A stretch of 64,000 bases of DNA from Paenibacillus sp. 453mf (GCF_900116105.1 NZ_FPAC01000001.1:62001-126000); one strand, 5' to 3'; positions 19,127-28,204 are shown, counted from the stretch's first letter. The notes: generated by a model not told the origin, from the sequence alone. Numbers and translations: made by a program.

Positions 19127-19459
19127 ATGATGACAAAAAGAAAATGCACTGCATTAATCATGACGCTTCTATTGTCAGCGGCCTTAATACATGGGCCAAA
19201 TGCAGATGCATATGGAGTTGATCAGACTGGGGCAACTACAGTATCAGCTGATCAATCGACAAATGGTCTATTAGCCCTTGAAGAAAGGGAAATGTCGAAG
19301 GAAATTCAGGAGAGAATAATGGATCAATACGATCTTACTCCTCCTGCTCCCGAGCCTCCTAACTATTCAGTTGATTTTGGAATATCATTTAAACAGGAAG
19401 ACATTGATCCCAGGGAATGGGTTCGCTGGATTATGATTATGCTGACGCTTGCTTTTTAA
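19127..19459 (+). CDS. Small exported protein, paralogue of the 18773 product
   Basis: 110 residues. An N-terminal signal sequence (CTALIMTLLLSAALIHGPNADA) is followed by a linker, then a region parallel to the preceding gene: ERIMDQYDLTPPAPEP, VDFGISF and a hydrophobic C-terminus WVRWIMIMLTLAF. Function unknown. The ribosome binding site is weak (GGATGAG); ATG at 19130 is an alternative. Seen together with the neighbour, this is a diverged tandem pair, one with and one without an export signal. Confidence 0.6.
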   Translation: MMTKRKCTALIMTLLLSAALIHGPNADAYGVDQTGATTVSADQSTNGLLALEEREMSKEIQERIMDQYDLTPPAPEPPNYSVDFGISFKQEDIDPREWVRWIMIMLTLAF

Positions 19460-19470
19460 ATAAGGTAGTC

Positions 19471-19633
19471 TTATTCTGCTGCTGTATCCTTATCTTTTTG
19501 TATCTCATAAGTAATAAGGGTGATAGGCGTTCCGTACTGCTTTGGTAAGCTGCTGCTCGGTACGCTGAATCAGTTCAACAGCCTCAGATTGATCATTCAG
19601 CTCGGCAAATTTGTAGCGGCCTTCGTTTTTCAT
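19471..19633 (-). pseudogene. Small gene with a one-base frameshift
   Basis: From ATG 19633 the frame encodes MKNEGRYKFAELNDQ and EAVELIQRTEQQLTK, then ends early at 19505. Dropping one base just after the LTK codons moves to a frame that reads QYGTPITLITYEIQKDKD and stops at 19471, giving a sensible 53-residue protein. The span is 163 bases, one more than 54 codons, which fits a single inserted base. No clear ribosome binding site is present, so it may be dead, or the base may be an error. Function not recognised. Confidence 0.5.
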
Positions 19634-19778
19634 TAGCGAGCTTATGAAATTGATTCGAAACAGCAAGTTTTTGAAAATATTGAGCGAGTTAGCTCAAGCA
19701 TTTGCAGGTGAACCTCTATTATACTCTAGTTAGCACATAATCCTGTTTCATCGGAAACAGACAAATAGGGAGGATTCT

Positions 19779-20249
19779 ATGCCGGATATGCTCGTTAAGC
19801 TGTATGATTTGCCTGAAGTGGAAGGAAGAGCCAGCTACGAACAGCGAACAGGGGTAACGATCCGCCGGGCTATTGCACCGGAGAAGCATGTTGTAAGTGA
19901 ATGGGTCGGAGCTCATTTTGGAAAGGGCTGGGTAAGTGAATGCGAGGTTGCGTTCGCCAGATCGCCAATTACATGTCTTATTGCCGTCGAGAACGGCAAG
20001 CTGCTCGGATTTGCGTGTTACGATGCAACGGTTAAAGGTTTCTTTGGACCGACTGGAGTCGACGAACACGAACGTGGCCGCGGAATCGGCAAAATGCTGC
20101 TGCTCTATGCTCTCGACTATATGAAGCAAGATGGATACGGTTATGCGGTGATCGGAGGAGCAGGACCTGTAGATTTCTATGCCACAACAACGGGAGCCAC
20201 TGTTATTGAAGGCTCAGTACCCGGTGTATATAAGGGAATGCTGTCCTAG
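19779..20249 (+). CDS. GNAT family N-acetyltransferase
   Basis: 156 residues. The acetyl-CoA binding motif ERGRGIGKMLLLYALDYM, the preceding strand GFFGPTGVDEHE and the C-terminal GGAGPVDFYATTTGA are typical of GNAT enzymes, which transfer acetyl groups from acetyl-CoA to amines or N-termini. The substrate cannot be read from the sequence. GGGAGG lies 5 bases before the ATG. Monocistronic, ended by the strong hairpin at 20293. Confidence 0.88.
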   Translation: MPDMLVKLYDLPEVEGRASYEQRTGVTIRRAIAPEKHVVSEWVGAHFGKGWVSECEVAFARSPITCLIAVENGKLLGFACYDATVKGFFGPTGVDEHERGRGIGKMLLLYALDYMKQDGYGYAVIGGAGPVDFYATTTGATVIEGSVPGVYKGMLS

Positions 20250-20292
20250 CAGGGAGTATGTTGCTGCATACATATGATTTAAGTTCTTGATG

Positions 20293-20332
20293 CCTTGTGC
20301 TAAACCTCGATATTTCGGGGTTTAGCACAAGG
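20293..20332 (+). terminator. Strong terminator after the acetyltransferase
   Basis: A 14-base perfect stem, CCTTGTGCTAAACC with GGTTTAGCACAAGG, followed by GTGTATTTTATTTT. Confidence 0.85.
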
Positions 20333-20445
20333 TGTATTTTATTTTGACGAAAGAATAGGAAATACACATTTTGTATTGCTAGACTCTGACCGTTGGTCAT
20401 GCCCGTAAATACAATATTCCAATGATCCAGTTCATTCTCTCCTCT

Positions 20446-20506
20446 CTGGTCCTAAGACCAAGAAGTAACTTAATTACTTTTTCATTATTCTTGGTCCTAA
20501 AATCCA
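20446..20506. repeat. Nested inverted repeats upstream of the acyl-CoA ligase
   Basis: TAAGACCAAGAA (from 20453) pairs with TTCTTGGTCCTA (from 20488) with one mismatch, enclosing a second dyad AAGTAA-CTTAA-TTACTT. TGGTCCTAA also occurs twice as a direct repeat. It could be a leader hairpin or a pair of operators. No gene is seen in the 20333-20650 gap. Confidence 0.5.
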
Positions 20507-20610
20507 GATTAAGGAAGAGGACAACTAGCCAATACTTAAGACAAGAGTGAACTACTGGGAGAGGGAGTTGTAATAATACCCATCTGATCCTCAGTATGGG
20601 GTAAAAATAA

Positions 20611-20627
20611 TTAGCACCTGGTACTAG
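20611..20627. promoter_or_regulatory. FapR-like operator
   Basis: TTAGCACCTGGTACTAG differs at two positions from the FapR consensus I recall, TTAGTACCTGRTACTAA. It lies 8 bases ahead of a TATAAT box (20635-20640), where a bound repressor would block RNA polymerase. FapR senses malonyl-CoA and controls membrane-lipid genes in Bacillota. Confidence 0.65.
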
Positions 20628-20669
20628 GACATGTTATAATAACCCAAACACATGGTCACGAAGGAGAAG

Positions 20670-22265
20670 ATGAGTGTGAATTATGAACATTGGGTTGCCC
20701 CTGAACTATATAATATGACTTCCGAAATGGAACAGCATCGAGAGGATAAGATCGCACTGAGATGCCTGGATGAACAGGGTCAATACGAAGAGATCACATA
20801 TGGAGCGCTGATCAAGAAGGCGAATCAGATTGCCGGCGGACTGGAGAGTCTTGGTCTTATCAAGGGTGATCGCGTTCTGGTCATGGTACCTCGAAGAGTC
20901 ATCGCCTATGCTATATATATCGCTTGTCTCAAGCTGGGTCTGGTTATCATCCCTTCGTCAGAAATGCTGCGAGCGAAGGATTTGTCTTACCGTCTGGATC
21001 ATTCCAAAGCCAGGGCTGTTATTGCATGGTCTGCCATTGCCGATGAAGTAGACAGAATTGAAGAGCCGCTGCCTGCCCTTGATTTCCGCATTGCGGTCTC
21101 GGCTGAGGAAGGAGAGCAGCAGGAAGGCTGGTCCATGCTCAGTGAGCTGATGGAGAATCAGCCTGAAGTGCGTCCTGCTGTGGAAACGCACCGAGACGAC
21201 ATTGCAATTCTGACCTATACCTCGGGTACGACGGGCAATCCCAAAGGAGTTGTGCATACGCACGGCTGGGGTTACGCCCATTTACGCATTACTGCGCCAT
21301 GGCTTGATATTCAGCCGGAGGACACAGTGTGGGCGACGGCAGCACCAGGATGGCAGAAATGGATCTGGAGTCCGTTCTTATCTGTACTCGGACATGGAGC
21401 AACCGGGTTTGTATTCAGCGGCTCCTTTGATTCTTCCCATTACCTCAGACTGCTGCAGGAATACCGGATTAATGTCCTCTGCTGTACGCCAACGGAGTAC
21501 CGATTGATGGCCAAATCCGATGGTCTGGAGAAATATGACCTGTCTGCACTGCGCAGTGCAGTATCGGCTGGTGAACCGCTGAATTTGGAAGTCATCAGCA
21601 CCTTTGAACGTTATTTCAACATTACGATTCGCGACGGTTATGGACAGACGGAAAGTACGCTGCTTATCGGGAACCTGAAGGGAATGCCATTCCGCAAAGG
21701 TGCGATGGGACAGTCGATCTCGCCAGGACTTGTACAAGTGGTGGATGACGAAGGTCAGCCAGTAGCACCAGGCACGGTTGGAAATATTGCGGTGCATATC
21801 GAAATGCCTGCCTTGTTCCGCAGCTACTATTTGGATCCGGAACGCAAGCCGGCAAATACACTCGGAGAGTATTTCATCACCGGCGATCGGGCAAGCCTCG
21901 ATGAAGAGGGTTATTTCTGGTTTGAAGGCCGAGGAGATGACATTATTATCAGCTCAGGCTATACGATTGGCCCATTCGAGGTGGAGGAAGCCTTGATGAA
22001 GCATTCTGCCGTGAAGGAATGCGCGGCGGTGGCGAGCCCGGATGAGACCCGCGGAAATATTGTCAAAGCCTTTATCGTATTGAAAGATGGTATGGAAGGC
22101 TCAGATGAGCTTGTTAAGGAGCTGCAGCAGCATGTGAAGAGCATTACCGCTCCTTACAAATATCCACGCCGGATTGAGTTTATCTCGGATCTTCCCAAGA
22201 CGAGCTCAGGCAAGATCCGCCGGATTGAGCTGAGAGAACTGGAGAAGCAAAGAGCGCAGAAGTAA
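20670..22265 (+). CDS. AMP-forming acyl-CoA synthetase (medium/short-chain type)
   Basis: About 530 residues of the ANL superfamily. P-loop LTYTSGTTGNPKGVVHTH, APGWQKWIWSPF, DGYGQTES, TGDRASLDEEGYFWFEGRGDD and the C-terminal catalytic Lys in LPKTSSGKIRR are all present. It activates a carboxylic acid to acyl-AMP and then acyl-CoA; the WxWSPF region resembles medium-chain ligases. AAGGAG at 20661 is 3 bases from ATG 20670 and 9 from GTG 20676, so GTG 20676 may be the true start; ATG 20652 has no site. A FapR-like operator overlaps its promoter, linking it to membrane-lipid control. Confidence 0.92.
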   Translation: MSVNYEHWVAPELYNMTSEMEQHREDKIALRCLDEQGQYEEITYGALIKKANQIAGGLESLGLIKGDRVLVMVPRRVIAYAIYIACLKLGLVIIPSSEMLRAKDLSYRLDHSKARAVIAWSAIADEVDRIEEPLPALDFRIAVSAEEGEQQEGWSMLSELMENQPEVRPAVETHRDDIAILTYTSGTTGNPKGVVHTHGWGYAHLRITAPWLDIQPEDTVWATAAPGWQKWIWSPFLSVLGHGATGFVFSGSFDSSHYLRLLQEYRINVLCCTPTEYRLMAKSDGLEKYDLSALRSAVSAGEPLNLEVISTFERYFNITIRDGYGQTESTLLIGNLKGMPFRKGAMGQSISPGLVQVVDDEGQPVAPGTVGNIAVHIEMPALFRSYYLDPERKPANTLGEYFITGDRASLDEEGYFWFEGRGDDIIISSGYTIGPFEVEEALMKHSAVKECAAVASPDETRGNIVKAFIVLKDGMEGSDELVKELQQHVKSITAPYKYPRRIEFISDLPKTSSGKIRRIELRELEKQRAQK

Positions 22266-22290
22266 TGTCAGCTGAATCTTTAGCACGTGG

Positions 22291-22329
22291 AAGCTGTTCA
22301 AGTGTGTAGTCACTTGGACAGCTTTTTTT
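22291..22329 (+). terminator. Intrinsic terminator
   Basis: AAGCTGTTCAAGTG pairs with CACTTGGACAGCTT, followed by seven T. It ends the acyl-CoA synthetase transcript. Confidence 0.88.
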
Positions 22330-22429
22330 GCTAAGATAAGGTTGATGCAGACCCTGCACAATTGGTGCAGCTTAAGTCGGGAGAGTCTGCCTCTTCTCCT
22401 GTATTCTAAATGCGAAGGAGGAAGCTATA

Positions 22430-23317
22430 GTGGGTATGGATTTTCTTGCAGGCATGAACCGTGCGATGGAATATATGGAAGAGCATCTAGTGGATGAGCT
22501 GGATTATAAACAGGCAGCAAGGGCAGCAGGCTGTTCAGAATATCATTTTAAGCGGATGTTTTCCTTCCTCGCTGGTCTTCCGATATTCGAATATATTCGG
22601 CGCAGAAGGTTGACTCTGGCAGGGCAGGAATTGATGGAGGCGAAGCCGGGGCTGAGAATTATTGATATTGCTCTAAAATATGGATACAACTCGCCAGATT
22701 CCTTCACCCGTGCTTTTCACAGCATGCATGGCATACTGCCGTCGGAAGTCCTCCAAGCGGAAAAAAATATCAAAGCCTATCCCAAGCTGAGCTTCTTCTT
22801 GTCAATTAGAGGAGGAGAAGAAATGAATTATCGAATCGTAGAGAAAGAGGCTTTTCGCATTGTTGGGCTGTATAAGCGGGTTCCTATCGTCTTTCACGGC
22901 GTTAATCCAGAGATTGCTTCCATGTGGAGCCAGCTTAATGAACAACGTATTACAGAACTTAAGGCATTATCCAACATAGAGCCTGTAGGCTTGATCAGTG
23001 CCTCAACGCAATTCTCCGAAGGAAGAATGGAGGAGCAGGGAGAGCTGGATCATTATATTGGAGCAGCGACAACGCTCGCACCGCCTTCCCATTATCATGT
23101 GCTTGAAGTTCCTGCCTTGACCTGGGCTGTGTTTGAAGCGGTGGGGAATTTTCCGGATAAGCTGCAGGAAGTTTGGGGCAGGATTTATGCGGATTGGTTC
23201 CCTTCCTCTAATTATGAAGCGGCGCAAGGACCAGAGATTCTGTGGAATGAGAGCAAGGATACCTCCTTACCGAACTATCGCAGCGAGATCTGGATTCCTG
23301 TTGTCAAAAAATTGTAA
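22430..23317 (+). CDS. AraC-type regulator with GyrI-like ligand domain
   Basis: 295 residues from GTG 22430 (AGGAGG upstream). The first ~105 residues hold two HTH motifs ([20 protein letters not shown] and [20 protein letters not shown]). Residues from about 128 form a GyrI/BmrR-like effector domain beginning [20 protein letters not shown] and ending ILWNESKD...EIWIPVVKK. Such proteins (Rob/SoxS-like) often control multidrug export after binding small hydrophobic ligands. An ABC exporter pair begins 180 bases downstream, beyond a terminator, and may be its target. Confidence 0.9.
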   Translation: MGMDFLAGMNRAMEYMEEHLVDELDYKQAARAAGCSEYHFKRMFSFLAGLPIFEYIRRRRLTLAGQELMEAKPGLRIIDIALKYGYNSPDSFTRAFHSMHGILPSEVLQAEKNIKAYPKLSFFLSIRGGEEMNYRIVEKEAFRIVGLYKRVPIVFHGVNPEIASMWSQLNEQRITELKALSNIEPVGLISASTQFSEGRMEEQGELDHYIGAATTLAPPSHYHVLEVPALTWAVFEAVGNFPDKLQEVWGRIYADWFPSSNYEAAQGPEILWNESKDTSLPNYRSEIWIPVVKKL

Positions 23318-23366
23318 GCTCAACATATGCTCAGAATGAATGATCAGAATGAACTAGACATGCCGA

Positions 23367-23402
23367 ATAACCGTAACCTACTCAGGGTGCGGTTATTTTT
23401 TT
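23367..23402 (+). terminator. Intrinsic terminator
   Basis: AATAACCGTAACC pairs with GGTGCGGTTATT, followed by a T run, after the AraC gene. Confidence 0.8.
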
Positions 23403-23494
23403 ACTTATGGAGAGGTAGAGAAGAATCAATCTACGTTATAATATACATATGAGTGTTTTTTTGGAGTAATCAGTGAATCGTCGGAGGAATGTAC

Positions 23495-25258
23495 ATGGCT
23501 CTTATATTCAGTTATTTGCGGAAGTACCGGGTAGCGGCAATCGCAGCGTTGTTCATGCTGCTGCTTGAGCTCATGGTTGAGCTGATTCAGCCCTATCTGA
23601 TCCAGAAGATTATTGATGACGGTATTCAGCAGGAGAATATGTCCGTAGTGTGGACGTGGGGAGGTGTGCTGCTGATCAGTGCCTTTATTGCGTTTGCTGC
23701 CGGGATCTCAAGCTCGTTCTATGCCGCCCATGCAAGCCAAGGCTTTGGAGCAGATCTTCGGGAATCGCTGTACAAGAAGGTACAGTCATTCTCTTACGCT
23801 GTATTCAACCGATTTGCAACATCTTCGCTAATTATCCGGCTGACAGGGGATATCACCCAACTGCAGGACACGGTGTTTATGGGGCTGCGGTTTGCGACCC
23901 GTGTTCCGCTCGTCGTGATCGGAAGCGTCATCATGGCACTGGTTGTCAACGTGAAGCTGGGATTGTTTCTGGCGGTTACCGTGCCTGTGCTGCTGCTGTT
24001 TATTTTTTACATCATGAAAAAAGTGTCGATCATGTTCCGGGCAGTTCAGAACAGATTGGATGAAGTCAATGGCGTTGCGCAGGAGAATTTGATCGGCATT
24101 CGTTTAATCCGGGTGTTCGTCCGCATGGGACATGAGATTGAGCGGTTCGGACGCTCGATACGCCAATTGATGACTTCAACGATGGCCGCCCAGCGTTTCG
24201 CAGAAACGACGATGCCGTTCATCATGCTAGTCATGAATGCAAGCATTCTGACCATTCTGTGGTTTGGTAGAAATGATATTAACGTCACGGGTGATGCGAC
24301 GATGGGAGAGGTTGTAGCAGTCATCAATTATGCGGTAAGAACGATGGGTTCCTTATCCATGCTCTCCTGGATCGTAGCTACATTATCACGGGCAAGTGCA
24401 TCGCGTCACCGGATTAGTGAGGTACTTGATACGGACCGGACAGGTTTCGATTCTGTTCAGGAAGGGAACGGAAGCGGTACGACAAATATATCAAAAGAAG
24501 GCAATAACTCTGCCGTGACACAAAGTGTACAGTACGAGCAGGTAAGCTTCAGTTATCCGGGAAGTGACCTTCATGTGCTGGAGAAAGTGTCTTTTGAAGC
24601 GAAGGCCGGGGAGCGTATTGCGATTATGGGAGCAACCGGCTCAGGCAAAACATCTCTTGTACAGCTGCTCCTTCGTTTATATGACCCGGATGAAGGCATG
24701 ATCCGTATAGACGGGAACAATATTAAGCAATATCCGGTGGATGATCTGCGCGGCTTCATCGGGTATGTTCCCCAGGAAGCGGTACTCTTCACTGGCAGTG
24801 TTAAGGAAAATATTGCGTGGGGAAATCCGCAGGCAAGTGAGGAGGAAGTGAAGGAAGCGGCGCGTAAAGCTCAGATCCATCAAACGATTGAGTCGCTCGC
24901 AAGCGGATATGATACGATGCTTGGCCAGCGTGGAGTCAACTTGTCGGGTGGGCAGAAACAGCGCTTGTCCATTGCAAGGGCCCTTGTCCGGAATCCACAA
25001 ATTCTCATTCTGGATGACAGTACGAGTGCACTCGATGTCAAGACAGAGGCAGCTCTTCTAGATGAACTGTCCGAGCTGTCGTGCACGACGTTCCTCATCA
25101 CCCAGAAGATTTCGTCAACCTTGTCGGCGGATCTGATTCTGCTGCTGGATGAAGGAAGATTGATAGCACAAGGGACACATCAAGAGCTTCTGCAGAATTC
25201 AGAATTATATAGACGCATATATGAATCACAATTCGGACAGGAGGCCAAGCATGCTTAA
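23495..25258 (+). CDS. ABC exporter half, degenerate-site subunit
   Basis: 587-residue fused membrane and ATPase half-transporter with six N-terminal membrane helices. Walker A is GATGSGKTS, the signature is a canonical LSGGQKQR, but Walker B ends LILDDS, with Asp where the catalytic Glu should be. This is the pattern of one partner in heterodimeric multidrug exporters such as BmrCD or YheHI. ATG 23495 is used because GGAGG lies 7 bases upstream; an ATG at 23489 is too close. The 3' end overlaps the next gene by 8 bases, so the two halves are made together. Confidence 0.92.
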   Translation: MALIFSYLRKYRVAAIAALFMLLLELMVELIQPYLIQKIIDDGIQQENMSVVWTWGGVLLISAFIAFAAGISSSFYAAHASQGFGADLRESLYKKVQSFSYAVFNRFATSSLIIRLTGDITQLQDTVFMGLRFATRVPLVVIGSVIMALVVNVKLGLFLAVTVPVLLLFIFYIMKKVSIMFRAVQNRLDEVNGVAQENLIGIRLIRVFVRMGHEIERFGRSIRQLMTSTMAAQRFAETTMPFIMLVMNASILTILWFGRNDINVTGDATMGEVVAVINYAVRTMGSLSMLSWIVATLSRASASRHRISEVLDTDRTGFDSVQEGNGSGTTNISKEGNNSAVTQSVQYEQVSFSYPGSDLHVLEKVSFEAKAGERIAIMGATGSGKTSLVQLLLRLYDPDEGMIRIDGNNIKQYPVDDLRGFIGYVPQEAVLFTGSVKENIAWGNPQASEEEVKEAARKAQIHQTIESLASGYDTMLGQRGVNLSGGQKQRLSIARALVRNPQILILDDSTSALDVKTEAALLDELSELSCTTFLITQKISSTLSADLILLLDEGRLIAQGTHQELLQNSELYRRIYESQFGQEAKHA

Positions 25259-27095
25259 ACAACTGGTGGAACCCTTTCGTCAGCCGCCTTCTGAGGTGCT
25301 CAAGGACAAAGCAGCGCTCGAAAAGGGACCGGCTAAGAAGACAGCCAAGGCCAAGGATTGGTCCTGGACGCTGAAGCGAATATGGTCCTATCTTGCGAAG
25401 AGACGGCTTAAGCTTACTCTGATTCTATTTATGGTCGTTCTTACTTCCGCTCTTGCCCTGCTCGGACCATACCTGATTGGTGTTGCTATAGATACCTATC
25501 TTGTGGGAGAGGCGGGTCAAGAATGGATTTACTTCCTGTGTGCACTAGGGGCGGTGTATCTGATTCACCCAATCTTTGCCTTTTTGCAAAGCATATGGAT
25601 GATCGAGGTCGCACAGGAGACGATCTACCGTATGCGGTTTGATCTATTCACCCACTTGCACCGGCTGCCTATTCCGTTCTTCGGCAAACGGCAGCAAGGA
25701 GAAATTATGAGCCGGCTCACGAATGATATTGAGAATGTCAGTGCAACGCTGAACGGGTCCATTATTCAGGTGACTTCAAGTATCCTTACATTGGTGGGGG
25801 TGGTGACAGTTATGCTGACACTTAGTCCACTGCTCACTTTACTTACATTTATCGTCGTTCCGCTGATGGTGCTCGGCATGCGCTGGATTACCCGCCGGAC
25901 AGGTCCTTTATTCAAGGAGCGTCAGCGTAATCTCGGTGATCTGAACGGTTACATAGAGGAGACGTTATCGGGACAGCGGATCATCAAGGCTTTTTCGCAG
26001 GAAGAACGTGTGATTACCTCCTTCCAGGAGAAAAATGATAAGATCAGACTCTCAGGCTTCTGGGCGCAGACGATATCAGGGTTTATTCCGAAGCTGATGA
26101 ACAGCCTGAACAATCTGAGCTTTGCCATTATTGCCGGTATCGGCGGAATCATGGTCATTAACGATATGATTACGATCGGCGTGATCATTATCTTTGCAGA
26201 ATATGCGCGCCAGTTTACCCGTCCGCTTAATGATCTCGCGAATCAGTGGAATACCGTTCTGTCCGCCATCGCAGGGGCCGAGCGTGTGTTTGAGGTCATG
26301 GATGAGGATGAGGAAATTAAGGACGAGGTCGGTGCTGAGAAGCTGAATCATGTTGAAGGTGCTGTAAGATTTGAGCAAGTGTCCTTTGGTTATGAGGAAA
26401 AAGGGGCAACACTGCAGGACATATCCTTCTCTGCCAAGCCGGGAGAGATGGTCGCGCTTGTGGGTCCAACCGGAGCTGGCAAAACAACACTGATTCAGCT
26501 GATCTCGAGATTTTACAACCCGGATCAAGGGGAGATCTCGGTCGATGGACAGGATGTAACCAAGGTATCGCGAGAGAGTCTTCGTTCTCATATGTCTTTT
26601 GTACTCCAGGAATCCTTCTTGTTCGAAGGTACGATCAGGGAAAATATTCGTTATGGCCGGCTGAGTGCCACCGACGAAGAGGTGGAGGAAGCCGCCAAGC
26701 TGGCGAATGCGCATTCCTTTATTACCCGGCTTAAGAAGGGCTATGATCAAGTGCTGAGTGCGGACGGCAGCGGTATCAGCCAGGGACAGAAGCAGCTGCT
26801 CGCCATAGCCCGCGCCATGCTGGCCAATCCGGCGATCATTGTACTCGATGAAGCAACAAGCAGTATTGACACCGTGACCGAGATCAAAATTCAGGAAGGT
26901 CTTGCAAGGCTCATGCAAGGCAGAACCAGCTTCGTTATTGCCCACCGCTTGAATACAATTCGCCAGGCGGACAAAATATTAGTACTGAAGGATGGGCGCT
27001 TGATCGAACAGGGCTCGCATGATGAGCTTCTTGCCGCAGAAGGATTCTACAGTGATCTGTTCCACAGTCAAATCAAGAAAGAGGCCATGACATAG
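25251..27095 (+). CDS. ABC exporter half, catalytic-Glu subunit
   Basis: 614-residue partner of the preceding half-transporter, with a ~40-residue charged N-terminal extension before the six-helix membrane domain. Walker A is GPTGAGKTT. The signature is altered to ISQGQKQ, while Walker B has the catalytic Glu (IIVLDEATSS). Combined with its partner (LSGGQ but Asp), one composite ATP site is fully canonical and the other degenerate, as known for asymmetric exporters. ATG 25251 follows AGGAGG. The substrate is probably a drug or lipid; the sequence cannot tell which. Confidence 0.92.
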   Translation: MLKQLVEPFRQPPSEVLKDKAALEKGPAKKTAKAKDWSWTLKRIWSYLAKRRLKLTLILFMVVLTSALALLGPYLIGVAIDTYLVGEAGQEWIYFLCALGAVYLIHPIFAFLQSIWMIEVAQETIYRMRFDLFTHLHRLPIPFFGKRQQGEIMSRLTNDIENVSATLNGSIIQVTSSILTLVGVVTVMLTLSPLLTLLTFIVVPLMVLGMRWITRRTGPLFKERQRNLGDLNGYIEETLSGQRIIKAFSQEERVITSFQEKNDKIRLSGFWAQTISGFIPKLMNSLNNLSFAIIAGIGGIMVINDMITIGVIIIFAEYARQFTRPLNDLANQWNTVLSAIAGAERVFEVMDEDEEIKDEVGAEKLNHVEGAVRFEQVSFGYEEKGATLQDISFSAKPGEMVALVGPTGAGKTTLIQLISRFYNPDQGEISVDGQDVTKVSRESLRSHMSFVLQESFLFEGTIRENIRYGRLSATDEEVEEAAKLANAHSFITRLKKGYDQVLSADGSGISQGQKQLLAIARAMLANPAIIVLDEATSSIDTVTEIKIQEGLARLMQGRTSFVIAHRLNTIRQADKILVLKDGRLIEQGSHDELLAAEGFYSDLFHSQIKKEAMT

Positions 27096-27130
27096 CAATA
27101 ACAAGAATGACAGTATGGAGGTAAAGCTAT

Positions 27131-27850
27131 ATGGGAGCATTAACACTGGATCAAGTGATGAGCACCCTTGAGGAATTGGGGACAGAGCAGACCAAGAAGA
27201 CCTTCCTGCGACATGGGGCTCGCGAGCCCTTTTTCGGCGTCAGAGTGGGTGACATGAAGAAAAAGCTCGTGAAGGAAGTGAAGAAGGATCAGGAGGTTGC
27301 GCAGTCCTTGTTTAGCACGGGGAATAGTGATGCGATGTATTTGGCAGGTCTTACCGTGAATCCGAAGCTGGTCTCGAAGGAGATGCTTGAAGCTTGGGTG
27401 CAGCAGGCTTATTGGTACATGATTGCAGAGTATCCTGTGGCTTGGCTGACTGCAGAGAGTCCCTTTGCCACAGAACTGGCGATGAAGTGGATTCAATCGG
27501 AGGAAGAGATGATTGCGACAGCCGGCTGGAGCACCTATGCCAACTATGTATCCATCACACCGGATGATGAGCTTGATCTGGATGAACTGGCTGGTTTGCT
27601 GGAGCTTGTAAGATCGACTGTACATGAGGAACAGAATTGGGTGAGGTCGGTCATGAATGGCTTTGTCATCAGCGTGGGGAGCTATGTCCAGCCACTCCAT
27701 GAACAGGCGATGAATGTAGCACACCAGATTGGAAAGGTCCATGTGGATGTTGGGAATACAGCTTGTAAAATACCGCTGGCAGAGGAGTATATCCGCAGAG
27801 TGGAAGAGAAAGGCAAGCTGTTCAAGAAACGCAAAACCTGTATCTGTTAA
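27131..27850 (+). CDS. AlkD-like DNA alkylation repair protein
   Basis: 239 residues made of helical HEAT-like repeats, with the family's N-terminal TKKTFLRHGAREPFFGVRVGD and the conserved Trp/Asp face (WLTAESPFATELAMKW, ATAGWSTYANYVS). AlkD-type glycosylases excise positively charged alkylated bases such as 7-methylguanine; this variant branch is less studied and its activity is inferred. GGAGG lies before the ATG, 35 bases after the ABC gene, so it is probably co-transcribed with the exporter. A terminator follows. Confidence 0.82.
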   Translation: MGALTLDQVMSTLEELGTEQTKKTFLRHGAREPFFGVRVGDMKKKLVKEVKKDQEVAQSLFSTGNSDAMYLAGLTVNPKLVSKEMLEAWVQQAYWYMIAEYPVAWLTAESPFATELAMKWIQSEEEMIATAGWSTYANYVSITPDDELDLDELAGLLELVRSTVHEEQNWVRSVMNGFVISVGSYVQPLHEQAMNVAHQIGKVHVDVGNTACKIPLAEEYIRRVEEKGKLFKKRKTCIC

Positions 27851-27881
27851 CACAGCAGATCACACCATATAAGGGCTCATG

Positions 27882-27924
27882 AATAACGGCTTCCGCAGAA
27901 TTTATCGCGGGGCCGTTATTTTTT
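27882..27924 (+). terminator. Intrinsic terminator
   Basis: AATAACGGC pairs with GCCGTTATT, followed by TTTT, after the AlkD-like gene. Confidence 0.88.
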
Positions 27925-28053
27925 GCCTTTTCATAATCATGTCTTTAACTAGCTCAGATTTACCCATTTTATGCGTTTTAAAGTAGATATAACAAAAATT
28001 ATTAAAAATGTATTGAATTCATAAAGCTCCTTCATTACAATAAGAGCAACTAC

Positions 28054-28074
28054 CATACTAGTATGACTAGTATG
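28054..28074. promoter_or_regulatory. Overlapping palindromes, probable GntR operator
   Basis: The perfect 12-base palindrome CATACTAGTATG is followed by ACTAGTATG, giving three half-sites in 21 bases. It lies about 245 bases before the aldouronate transporter operon, which encodes its own GntR-family regulator. The rest of the 27925-28317 gap holds only the two cre-like sites. Confidence 0.55.
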
Positions 28075-28190
28075 CAATTATCTCTTCACTTTTTCAGCTC
28101 AATTCTGGCTGCATATCCAGCTTCAATTTCAGCTACAGATCGCTATTCCACTTGTCGCACCAATTTCACGTTATTATTTTAATGCACATT

Positions 28191-28204
28191 TGTAAGCGCT
28201 TCAA
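28191..28204 (+). promoter_or_regulatory. cre-like site 1
   Basis: TGTAAGCGCTTCAA matches 12 of 14 cre consensus positions (TGWNANCGNTNWCA). It lies upstream of the xylan-fragment transport operon. Confidence 0.5.

Noticed and set aside
26076..26945. Minus-strand frame of 289 codons opposite the second ABC exporter gene
   Set aside because: Antisense shadow of the ATPase domain, without domain signatures.
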